DNA from: Candidatus Coatesiibacteriota bacterium
GTDB lineage: Bacteria; RBG-13-66-14; B26-G2
DNA: 7,251 bases
NCBI GenBank assembly: GCA_003647715.1
Contig: QMNJ01000075.1
Location: forward strand, 1-7,251
Reading direction: 5' to 3'
The position numbers and the translations under genes are program-made. Under the pieces are notes generated by a model, which was given only the letters and a program-made list of their open reading frames with translations, was not told the DNA's origin and ran no database searches. The stretch's first letter is position 1. Every line of letters starts with the position of its first letter. Of this stretch, positions 1 through 5,713 are shown one piece after another.

Positions 1-213
1 ACCTGAGAAGACCACTTTACCGGAGACCTTGGCGAAGAGTGTATCATCGCTACCAACACCCACATTCCTGCCCGGCTTGAACTTGAGACCACGCTGTCTG
101 ACAATAATTGAACCACCACTAACAAACTGACCACCATAGCGCTTCACACCAAGGCGACGACCAGCGGAGTCCCTCCCATTTCTACTTGAGCCACCTGCCT
201 TTTTATGTGCCAT
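1..213 (-). CDS. rpmA: 50S ribosomal protein L27 (bL27), 3' end beyond window
   Basis: This is bacterial large-subunit protein L27, whose N-terminal tail reaches toward the peptidyl-transferase centre and helps stabilise tRNA. The 71 codons in the window begin MAHKKAGGSSRNGRDS and continue through the conserved segments RRLGVKRYGGQ, GSIIVRQRG and FKPGRNVGVG. About 14 C-terminal residues of the usual ~85 are probably missing off the left edge. The protein starts directly with the mature-type MAHKK sequence. The cleavable N-terminal extension of Firmicutes L27, removed by the Prp protease, is absent, and no prp-like gene sits between rplU and rpmA. The start is supported by a very strong Shine-Dalgarno. 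It lies 55 bp downstream of rplU in the usual L21-L27 order. Family assignment is near certain. Confidence 0.97.
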   Translation of the reverse strand, partial: MAHKKAGGSSRNGRDSAGRRLGVKRYGGQFVSGGSIIVRQRGLKFKPGRNVGVGSDDTLFAKVSGKVVFSG

Positions 214-218
214 ACTAT

Positions 219-230
219 ATCACCTCCCTT
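219..230 (-). promoter_or_regulatory. Very strong Shine-Dalgarno of rpmA
   Basis: Reading on the minus strand, AAGGGAGGTGAT precedes the rpmA ATG. Its GGAGGTGAT part (227-219) would pair over nine consecutive bases with the usual bacterial anti-Shine-Dalgarno. GGAGG is 9 nt from the start codon. It contrasts with rplU, the upstream gene of the pair, which has no such site. Confidence 0.9.
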
Positions 231-242
231 GAATGCCTATAT

Positions 243-277
243 ACTTATATTAATACCTTTCACTTATATTATACCTT
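243..277. repeat. Imperfect tandem repeat across the rplU stop codon
   Basis: Two copies of an AT-rich unit lie head to tail. Copy 1 (243-259) reads ACTTATATTAATACCTT and copy 2 (262-277) reads ACTTATATTATACCTT, differing by one A and separated by TC. Copy 2 overlaps the rplU stop codon (269-271). On the minus strand copy 2 contains the perfect hexamer TATAAT (273-268), with a weak -35-like TTAAAG 16 bp upstream. It could therefore be a secondary promoter for rpmA, or simply a local duplication. Confidence 0.6.
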
Positions 278-583
278 AATATCCTTCACCTTTAATCTGG
301 TTAAATCCTGCCTGTGCCCCTTCTTCTTATGGTAGTCCTTGCGCTTCTTAAACTTGAAGGCGATTACCTTTGGACCCCTGATATGCTCTGCAACCTCAAA
401 TACCACCTTTGACTTCTCTATAACTGGCTTGCCCACCTTGACCTTATCGCCATCTTCTATGATGCCAAGAACACGGTCGCAGACAACATCATCGCCCACA
501 GGGACCTCAACCCTGTTTATGACTATCTCCTGCCCTATCTCAACAATATGCTGCGTGCCACCTATCTCAACTATCGCCTTCAT
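269..583 (-). CDS. rplU: 50S ribosomal protein L21 (bL21)
   Basis: Complete 104-residue bacterial large-subunit protein L21, which binds 23S rRNA during 50S assembly. It begins MKAIVEIGGTQHIV, matching the conserved L21 N-terminus (M-x-A-I-x-x-x-G-G-x-Q). It carries VGKPVIEKSKV in the middle and ends with the basic signature KFKKRKDYHKKKGHRQ followed by TRLKVKDI. Length is normal for the family. The family-conserved N-terminus and an in-frame TAA at 595-593 fix the ATG at 583. There is no Shine-Dalgarno, and a consensus promoter sits only 8 bp upstream, so translation is probably from a leaderless or nearly leaderless mRNA. rpmA follows after 55 bp. Confidence 0.97.
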   Translation of the reverse strand: MKAIVEIGGTQHIVEIGQEIVINRVEVPVGDDVVCDRVLGIIEDGDKVKVGKPVIEKSKVVFEVAEHIRGPKVIAFKFKKRKDYHKKKGHRQDLTRLKVKDIKV

Positions 584-591
584 AATCGTGA

Positions 592-620
592 ATTATAAAA
601 TATACAAAATTATATTTCAA
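592..620 (-). promoter_or_regulatory. Sigma-70-type promoter of rplU (leaderless geometry)
   Basis: On the minus strand a -35 box TTGAAA (620-615) and a perfect -10 box TATAAT (597-592) are separated by exactly 17 bp. Only 8 bp (591-584) separate the -10 box from the rplU ATG. Transcription would be expected to start about 5-9 bp past the -10 box, at or within about 3 nt of the start codon. The promoter lies between the stop codon of the preceding gene (644) and rplU, so it is well placed. Confidence 0.8.
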
Positions 621-643
621 GCAACTAAATATCATAGTAAAAA

Positions 644-1165
644 TCAGGGGAATGGAGTGAAGTTATCAAAGAACACAGTAACATCCTCGGGCGTTACCCC
701 GGTCTCGCTATCAAATGAAACCACCACATTTAGAATCTCATCATCCTTGAAGAAGTAGTATGACTCCACATAGCGACCCTCAAGCGGTGGCTTATGGCTG
801 ATATACCTAACCGCACTGCTATTCACACCCTCATACTTTATGCCTTCGGTCTTCTCCAACATTTCATAACTATCCCCCATCATAAAGTCAATATCCTTCT
901 TCACCATCTCGCTCAATGTCATATGAATATGGGGGATGCTCGCAACTATTACATTTACCTTTCTACCAGGTGATTCGGCATACATATCCCATACATCATC
1001 ACCCTGCTCCACCCGCCAGCCATCAGGTGGATTGAAGGTAAATAGGTCGCTCTTTATAACAACCTCCTCCGGTGCTACCTCAACCACAGGAGGCACCTTC
1101 TCTTTACAGAAGGTAGAAAGCATAGCCATAACAATAAGAACATATATGAATAACTTAAATCTCAT
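644..1165 (-). CDS. Putative lipoprotein with PsbP/DcrB (DUF1795)-like domain
   Basis: A 173-residue exported protein of unknown role. The N-terminus has MRFK, a hydrophobic segment (residues 5-18) and Cys20 in LSTFC. This resembles a lipoprotein signal, but Phe at -1 is atypical, so lipidation is uncertain. Residues ~39-171 resemble the PsbP/Mog1/DcrB fold: an opening strand with the FNPPDGW motif (44-50), a strand-helix-strand part including VNVIVASIP, a middle GIKYEGVNSSAVRY strand, a YVESYYFF...ILNVVVSF hairpin, and a final helix ending FDNFTPF. This is a fold-level judgement from pattern and names no substrate. The ATG at 1165 is preferred over an upstream in-frame start at 1201 because GGGGTGA lies just upstream and the signal sequence begins there. 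The gene starts 10 bp after the stop of the 1997-1176 gene, so the two are very likely cotranscribed. Confidence 0.85.
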   Translation of the reverse strand: MRFKLFIYVLIVMAMLSTFCKEKVPPVVEVAPEEVVIKSDLFTFNPPDGWRVEQGDDVWDMYAESPGRKVNVIVASIPHIHMTLSEMVKKDIDFMMGDSYEMLEKTEGIKYEGVNSSAVRYISHKPPLEGRYVESYYFFKDDEILNVVVSFDSETGVTPEDVTVFFDNFTPFP

Positions 1166-1168
1166 ATC

Positions 1169-1177
1169 TTCACCCCT
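1169..1177 (-). promoter_or_regulatory. Shine-Dalgarno deciding the start of the 1165 gene
   Basis: Reading on the minus strand, AGGGGTGA followed by AGAT immediately precedes the ATG at 1165 and overlaps the stop codon of the upstream gene. This supports translational coupling and argues against the longer reading frame starting at 1201. Confidence 0.65.
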
Positions 1178-1997
1178 ATTTGATAAAGCCAACAGTGACA
1201 TAGATGCTGAAACTACTGCTACCTACACCGCTGAAGTCAAGCGAATATGCCCAGTCGTTAATCTTTGCTATTGACTTCCCGTTCTCAACTCGCACATCAT
1301 AGACCCTGCTATTTGATACATACAGGGTCATAACCACAGGGCTTGCCACACCGCTCTCCCTCACTATGTCAAGCAGTTTCTCGGATGCGTGGTTCAAGCG
1401 GTCATAGAGAAGCGCCAAATTGACATCGCCCCCAACGGCGGTGGGTATAATTGATATCTCGGGCTCGATTGAACCCAGTTCCGAGATGTGTTCGTGCCCG
1501 GAGACATACTTAGCCAGTTCTTTCGGGTCAACAGCCCTTGCGGTGGGTGGAGGGTCAAGGCGCTCGGTGAGATGCTTCTGAACAATGCCGGCGAACTCAT
1601 CAGGCGCGCTCTCGTCTTCAGAGATAAGATAACCCTGATAGACGATACTTCCGTCATCGCCCGATAGCAGTGTAATCTCCCAGGTCCACTCCTCCCCGAT
1701 GATAGCGAACCTGCCGGCTACCAGAAGGTCAGCATATACCACCGCACTAATCTTTTTTGCATACTCCGCGGTCTCCTCCTCACCGTGAAGGAGCCAGAGG
1801 GATGATATGACATCGGAGATTATGTCGGAGTTGACGACCTGTGCATCTATATCCGAGAGCGCCTCCTCAAGATACCTTGCGGGCTCGCCCTCATATTCAA
1901 ATGAATAGACCTTGATTGGGCAGACAGCAACCCTCAGGTCAGCCATTGCTGTGGTAGCGGTGAGAGTGAAAAGAACTGCGAGTAAGAGATTTCTCAT
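1176..1997 (-). CDS. Periplasmic protein: TolB/CsgG-like N-domain plus possible TonB/AgmX-like C-domain
   Basis: A 273-residue exported protein I do not recognise by name. Residues 1-19 form a Sec signal peptide ending T-T-A-M-A, with likely cleavage before Asp20. Residues ~20-145 look like the alpha/beta domain of CsgG/TolB-N-type envelope proteins: strand LRVAVCPI, helix PARYLEEALSDI, strand AQVVNSDII, helix ETAEYAKKISAVVYADLLVAGRF, and a WTWEITLLSGDDGSIVYQG hairpin. A Pro-rich linker (148-153) follows. Residues ~192-273 have the layout of a TonB-C/AgmX-PglI C-terminal domain: a helix, a VVMTLYVSNSRVYDVRVENG hairpin, the INDWAYSLDF segment in the position of the family's RxWRF motif, and a terminal SIYVTVGF strand. 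The N-terminal call is moderate and the C-terminal call tentative. The start is firm: an in-frame TAG lies at 2006-2004 and the signal peptide begins at this ATG. There is no Shine-Dalgarno. Confidence 0.85.
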   Translation of the reverse strand: MRNLLLAVLFTLTATTAMADLRVAVCPIKVYSFEYEGEPARYLEEALSDIDAQVVNSDIISDVISSLWLLHGEEETAEYAKKISAVVYADLLVAGRFAIIGEEWTWEITLLSGDDGSIVYQGYLISEDESAPDEFAGIVQKHLTERLDPPPTARAVDPKELAKYVSGHEHISELGSIEPEISIIPTAVGGDVNLALLYDRLNHASEKLLDIVRESGVASPVVMTLYVSNSRVYDVRVENGKSIAKINDWAYSLDFSGVGSSSFSIYVTVGFIK

Positions 1998-2005
1998 AGA
2001 CGCCT

Positions 2006-2034
2006 ATTATAAGTTATAAGTAGTTATGTGTAAA
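2006..2034 (-). promoter_or_regulatory. Sigma-70-type promoter of the 1997-1176 gene (leaderless geometry)
   Basis: On the minus strand a -35 box TTTACA (2034-2029; five of six consensus bases) and a perfect -10 box TATAAT (2011-2006) are spaced by 17 bp. The -10 ends 8 bp before the ATG, the same distance as at rplU. The 8-bp gap (AGGCGTCT) leaves no room for an untranslated leader with a ribosome binding site. It should also transcribe the 1165-644 gene. Confidence 0.75.
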
Positions 2035-2083
2035 ATACAATCACTACATTTTACTTATACTCACATCAAGCATGCCCCACCCC

Positions 2084-2668
2084 CTACTCGCCCTGCTCTA
2101 AATCATCAACCGTGATACTATATGTCTTCCTGTCGTCCTCACTCAAATTGATGTTGTCTATCACGCCCCTCATCCCCACGAACTCCACCACCGCAAAATA
2201 CTCGCCCGGTGGCAGGTCAATCACCGTCTCGGTCCAGGTGTCCGCAACCGAGAGGTCAGGGCTGTCAACCCGGTAGATGAGAACGCTGGCGTCAAGGTGG
2301 TTCTCGCCGTCTATCAACTGAACCAGCATCCGAGCATTCGGGAAGCGGACCTTCCGATAGGTGAACTCGCCCTCTTTCACCTCCACCTCTGTAATCCATA
2401 TCTCATCGCCCCTCGCCTTTATGCGGAGGTCGTAGGTGCCGGGGTAGAGGGGTATGCTGGCGCCTGTGTAGCCCTCGGTGATAATCTGATGGTGCTCACC
2501 GCACTTGCAGACCTCCACTATGCCATCAAGGGGTGTGTTCTCGCCTGCCACTGCCTCAATCATAATGCCAGAGTCAATCTCCTTCTTGAAGAGCGTCTTC
2601 ATCTCCTCGCCTCCGCAGGAGAGGAGGAGGATAAGCACCATTGAAAAAGATAGTATAAATCTTCCCAT
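2084..2668 (-). CDS. Lipoprotein with two PEGA/transthyretin-like beta-sandwich repeats
   Basis: A 194-residue predicted lipoprotein of unknown specific role. The signal sequence MGRFILSFSM continues into LILLLSC with Cys18, the only fairly conventional lipobox in this cluster (LLS-C). The mature protein has two similar units. Each contains an L-x-P-G-x-Y motif followed by alternating beta strands: LYPGTYDLRIKA (74-85), then ITEVEVKEGE and YRKVRF; and LPPGEYFAVVEF (152-163), then INLSEDDRKTYSITV. This pattern is typical of PEGA or carboxypeptidase-regulatory-like modules in cell-surface proteins. A Cys-x-Cys pair occurs at 54-56 (VCKCGEHH), which could form a disulfide or bind metal. The ATG at 2668 is chosen because the signal peptide begins there; no good Shine-Dalgarno supports it, and in-frame codons run open to 2719. 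Confidence 0.85.
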   Translation of the reverse strand: MGRFILSFSMVLILLLSCGGEEMKTLFKKEIDSGIMIEAVAGENTPLDGIVEVCKCGEHHQIITEGYTGASIPLYPGTYDLRIKARGDEIWITEVEVKEGEFTYRKVRFPNARMLVQLIDGENHLDASVLIYRVDSPDLSVADTWTETVIDLPPGEYFAVVEFVGMRGVIDNINLSEDDRKTYSITVDDLEQGE

Positions 2669-2794
2669 ACACTTATATATTAACATAGAGTGGAGACAAG
2701 GTAGGTAGTTGAAATCCATATTGACATAATATATTTGCAGGTAAGATAAATATGACTTAAAGCCGGAATCGGTGGGCTGTATAAGGGCGCTATT

Positions 2795-3412
2795 TCACTG
2801 AGTAAATAAGGCAAGTATAACGCCCAAAGTAGTATTCCATATCACCATCAATCGCTCTGATGAAACTACACCCTCATAGAGACCTGTATGGTCCTCAATA
2901 GTGGTAATTCTCCAGCTACTACCATCCCTGATGAAACCTATATCAACAGTGCCTTCAGCAAGGCAACCATAGTAAGAACTCAGCATTGCAATGCAGTATA
3001 TTCGCAGACCCTCAACCGTATATGAGTCGTCATTACCTGGGTCTCCCAGACCATCATCAAGGTCGGGAAATTTAATATCTATGGAGTAAGCATTCAAAAG
3101 CATACTATCACACGCCTTGAGGAACTCACCCCTGTTCCAGCTCTCTGGAATGATATAACCGGTTCCAGGAACCTCCTCGCCCACATCCTTCGGGTCAAAG
3201 TGGAAGGTGAACTCGCTATGTATGGTCTCTTCCAGGCGATAATATGCATCGTCAACATCCCTGAAGTTAAAGGCGTCACGAAAGGTCATAAGGGTATCTG
3301 TGGGCGTCTTAAATGAATAGTGGTATGGCGTGTCAACCTCATCATCACCACATTTCAATATGAAGAGGGCAAGAAGAGTTATAGATAGTAGTAATTTATA
3401 TTCTTTTGACAT
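2795..3412 (-). CDS. NTF2/SnoaL-like putative lipoprotein
   Basis: A 205-residue exported protein. MSKEYK is followed by a hydrophobic stretch (7-19) and Cys21 in the unusual lipobox FILKC, then GDDEV, a plausible flexible linker. The body fits an NTF2/SnoaL-like cone-shaped alpha+beta barrel: a helix TPTDTLMTFRDAFNFRDVDDAYYRL (36-60), FTFHFDPKDVG, a second helix around WNRGEFLKACDSML, a SIDIKFPDL strand, long strands spanning 130-172 that end in SSWRITTIEDHTG, and a tail LGVILALF. The fold is inferred from pattern; such domains can be catalytic or purely binding, and no active site can be named. The start at 3412 gives a compact signal peptide. A TTG at 3463 is in frame but would add an unlikely extension, and neither has a clear Shine-Dalgarno. 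A gap of 95 bp separates it from the metallopeptidase gene upstream. Confidence 0.82.
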   Translation of the reverse strand: MSKEYKLLLSITLLALFILKCGDDEVDTPYHYSFKTPTDTLMTFRDAFNFRDVDDAYYRLEETIHSEFTFHFDPKDVGEEVPGTGYIIPESWNRGEFLKACDSMLLNAYSIDIKFPDLDDGLGDPGNDDSYTVEGLRIYCIAMLSSYYGCLAEGTVDIGFIRDGSSWRITTIEDHTGLYEGVVSSERLMVIWNTTLGVILALFTQ

Positions 3413-3507
3413 AAATATAATATCTGCTAAAGCTTTAATAATAAAGTGCCAATATAAAACCAAAACTTACACTTTCAGAATTTACACCCTCATAATCCGA
3501 CCTCCAG

Positions 3508-5484
3508 TTATCTGCTTACCACAACCCTTGCAATCGCCTCAGCATCTACCTGTGTGGCATGTATGCTATAGACCCCCGACTGCAATTCGCTCACATCAAT
3601 CTTCGCCTCTACCTCGCCCTTTTCACATATATCCACCACCTTGCTCAACACCAATCTTCCCGATATATCATAGACATCAATCTCAATATCACGAACCTCG
3701 GGAATGTTAAGCAGGCAACTTATCGTTTCGGAGGCGGGGTTTGGATAAACCATTGTTATTCCAAATGAAGTCGGCACCCAGGGTTCTCTATTTACTCTTA
3801 CATCACCAAGGTTCTCCCTGCTATCATCATCTATGACGACCTCTAATACATACACATAACTCTCGTTCTCTCTTACCCCTCTGTCCTTATACGAGAAGGG
3901 ATTACTGCCTGTTATAATTTCGCCATTTACTTTTGTATATTCTGCTTTATTACCAACCATTATGCCTGTGGTATTAACTTTATCAAGTGAGTGGGACTGA
4001 CTGTCTATTAAAGGAGTTCTATACAGATTAAAGCCCTTGAACTGCTCATTGCTTGCTACAACCCACTTCAGGACGATGCCATCGTCTGCATTTTCCGCTG
4101 AGAAACTCTTGAGTGTTATATACTCTCCACCAGCATCTGCTGAATATGAATAACCGGTTGAGCCGGATGATGCTATTCCCTCGGGGACCATTATCACCGT
4201 CTGGTAATCATAACCAAAGTCGGGAATGTTCAATTCTCCATCATTTGAGTCGTTAAGTTCCATATCAACAACCTGAATAGAACTATCACCGTCCATCCAT
4301 ATTGTCCTCAGAGCATACTCGGTTGAATCCGCCCCGTTGAACTCAAGGAGGAGGTTATACCAGAGACCATTGCTTATGAACTTCACATACTCCCCTGCCC
4401 AATGATTAAGTGTAGAGTCATGCCAGTCAGTCGGATACTCATCCCATGTCTTATACTCGTGGAAGTGGGGCAGGTTCTCTGTCTCATAGCCATACTGACC
4501 TTCATAGATAGATATATCATCAAGGTAGTTTGCGACAACCCAGTCCTTGAATATATCAACGAAGTCCTCCTCAACGCCAACATCATCAAGAGCATTGTTT
4601 ACACCCTGAATTGAGTTTGCTGGCTCGTGAACCAGCGTATTTATTAATGCATTGCCGGCATACTCACCATAATGCTCAAATAGATACAGTGTCCACAGAT
4701 AGACCTTAACATAATCTGAGTAATACCCATTCCAGGATGTAAGGCAATCATCAGGGTTACCATTAAAACCCGAGATTGTATCTGGATGCCCAAAGAGCCA
4801 CATAGCAAGTTCAGCACAGCCCTCATCTACCCACGCATCCTCATCTTTATCCCACCTCCAGTGAATCATATGCTGGAACTCATGGGCGCAGACAGCATTC
4901 ATATATTCACCACCCGGGTCTGAATCCACACAGTCCATATAGACGCAATCGCATTCATTACTTGCGTAATCATACTCACCATCTGGATACTGGTCAAACC
5001 ACCAGAAGAATCCATCTGCCACATCAATGTCATACCAGACGAGAAAAATTCTTGACAGACCATCAGAGTCCGGTGGTTCGCCGAAATTGGTTGTGTTTAG
5101 GTCATATATACCCATATCTGGATACTCACCCACGCTCTCATTGTCAAAGTAGTCCATAATTGCATCCACATCGCTTTGAAAAATACTCACATTCCACTCC
5201 TCGTCGTCAACGATTATATAACAGTGTTCACCCTTTCCGCGGACGGTGCAGGGCTTTATCTCATAATGCGGGGGTCCACCGGAGAAATACCATAGATACC
5301 AGTCCCAAGAATCCCCAACATCCGGATCCGGTGGGGGACCCGGGTTTGGCATCGGTTTCTGAACGAGAGGGCTACCAAAATCCATAAATGTATTTGTTAT
5401 ACAATATGGTTCACCCTCCTTTGCCAGAACAATTCCTGACACAACTAAAAGTGTTATAAATACAACTGAAAACTTAAACAGCAC
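3508..5484 (-). CDS. Secreted zinc metallopeptidase (M30-like, HEFQH) with T9SS type A sorting domain
   Basis: A 658-residue secreted protein. Residues 1-21 are a Sec signal peptide ending G-I-V-L-A. A Pro-rich segment (44-55) leads into a region with GDSWDW, HCYIIVDDEEW and FGEPPDSDGLSRIFLVWYDI (134-153), typical of HExxH peptidases in FCB genomes. The zinc motif is HEFQH at 201-205 (H201, E202, H205), followed by WVDEGCAE (218-225), where E221 is the likely third ligand as in gluzincins such as family M30. Residues ~457-565 form a fibronectin-III-like domain (VLKWVVAS, FKGFNLYR, ESYVYVLEVV). Residues ~576-658 are a T9SS type A sorting domain (VYPNPASETI, IDVYDISGRLVLS, LQSGVYSI, final VVVSR), predicting outer-membrane export and surface attachment or release. 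The start is GTG with a good AGGGAGGT Shine-Dalgarno 7 nt upstream. The substrate is unknown, and the M30 assignment is less certain than metallopeptidase in general. Confidence 0.93.
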   Translation of the reverse strand: MLFKFSVVFITLLVVSGIVLAKEGEPYCITNTFMDFGSPLVQKPMPNPGPPPDPDVGDSWDWYLWYFSGGPPHYEIKPCTVRGKGEHCYIIVDDEEWNVSIFQSDVDAIMDYFDNESVGEYPDMGIYDLNTTNFGEPPDSDGLSRIFLVWYDIDVADGFFWWFDQYPDGEYDYASNECDCVYMDCVDSDPGGEYMNAVCAHEFQHMIHWRWDKDEDAWVDEGCAELAMWLFGHPDTISGFNGNPDDCLTSWNGYYSDYVKVYLWTLYLFEHYGEYAGNALINTLVHEPANSIQGVNNALDDVGVEEDFVDIFKDWVVANYLDDISIYEGQYGYETENLPHFHEYKTWDEYPTDWHDSTLNHWAGEYVKFISNGLWYNLLLEFNGADSTEYALRTIWMDGDSSIQVVDMELNDSNDGELNIPDFGYDYQTVIMVPEGIASSGSTGYSYSADAGGEYITLKSFSAENADDGIVLKWVVASNEQFKGFNLYRTPLIDSQSHSLDKVNTTGIMVGNKAEYTKVNGEIITGSNPFSYKDRGVRENESYVYVLEVVIDDDSRENLGDVRVNREPWVPTSFGITMVYPNPASETISCLLNIPEVRDIEIDVYDISGRLVLSKVVDICEKGEVEAKIDVSELQSGVYSIHATQVDAEAIARVVVSR

Positions 5485-5491
5485 AATAAAT

Positions 5492-5499
5492 ACCTCCCT
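5492..5499 (-). promoter_or_regulatory. Shine-Dalgarno supporting a GTG start
   Basis: AGGGAGGT on the minus strand lies 7 nt upstream of the GTG at 5484, just ahead of a clear signal peptide. It supports GTG as the real initiation codon. Confidence 0.8.
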
Positions 5500-5512
5500 C
5501 TATCTATATCAC

Positions 5513-5521
5513 ATTCTAACA
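5513..5521 (-). promoter_or_regulatory. Candidate extended -10 promoter of the metallopeptidase gene
   Basis: On the minus strand TGTTAGAAT matches the extended -10 form TGnTATAAT with one mismatch. No convincing -35 box lies 16-18 bp upstream, which fits an extended -10 promoter. Predicted transcription starts near 5506, giving a leader of about 22 nt that includes the Shine-Dalgarno. The upstream flank (5525-5560) is strongly A/T-rich. Prediction only. Confidence 0.45.
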
Positions 5522-5559
5522 AATATCTAAAAAATCCATAAAAAATTTAAATAACAAGA

Positions 5560-5582
5560 AAGCAATGCTTCTCCCAATGGGA
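5560..5582. repeat. Two adjacent short dyads in the divergent promoter region
   Basis: AAGCAATGCTT (5560-5570) and TCCCAATGGGA (5572-5582) are both perfect inverted repeats with 5-bp arms around a single central A. Both share a CAATG core, and their centres are 12 bp apart. They lie between the divergent metallopeptidase (minus) and small lipoprotein (plus) genes, about 55-75 bp upstream of the predicted metallopeptidase start site. They could be operator half-sites for a regulator of one or both genes. Either dyad alone could be chance. Confidence 0.4.
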
Positions 5583-5675
5583 AAACTCATCAGTAATCGC
5601 TACTTCTCTCAACAACACATCATACAATTTATTATTATCTCATACCATTTCCTTAAAGAAAATATGTAAGTTTTA

Positions 5676-5684
5676 TGTTAAAGT
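5676..5684 (+). promoter_or_regulatory. Weak candidate extended -10 promoter of the 5714 lipoprotein gene
   Basis: TGTTAAAGT matches the extended -10 pattern with four of six hexamer bases. Transcription would start near 5691 and leave a ~22-nt leader carrying GGAGG. No -35 box is evident. Other AT-rich hexamers (TATTAT at 5630-5635, TATGTT at 5674-5679) are alternatives. Confidence 0.25.
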
Positions 5685-5713
5685 GTATGCATTCAGTAAG
5701 AAATGGAGGAAAA

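Noticed and set aside
339..758. Plus-strand open frames over rplU and the minus-strand envelope genes
   Set aside because: They are shadows of well-supported minus-strand genes and show no domain pattern, signal peptide or ribosome binding site.
1166..1201. Longer start of the PsbP-like lipoprotein overlapping the upstream gene
   Set aside because: It would add twelve non-signal residues before the signal sequence. The Shine-Dalgarno lies directly before the ATG at 1165.
2671..2699. TTGTCT and TATAAG as a leaderless promoter for the 2668 gene
   Set aside because: The -10 hexamer would end only 3 bp from the ATG, placing transcription start inside the gene. Alternatives give wrong spacers.
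2669..2794. Terminator-like AGCC/GGCT pairing between the NTF2-like and PEGA-like genes
   Set aside because: The stem is only 4 bp with a long loop and a poor T tract, too weak to call.
3433..3446. CTTTAATAATAAAG near-palindrome upstream of the NTF2-like gene
   Set aside because: The arms are only AT-rich 5-bp segments in very AT-rich DNA. Neither a stable hairpin nor a recognised operator.
3447..3452. TTGGCA as a -35 box for the 3412 gene
   Set aside because: The nearest TATTAT (3422-3417) is 24 bp away, and it lies too close to the ATG to give even a leaderless transcript.
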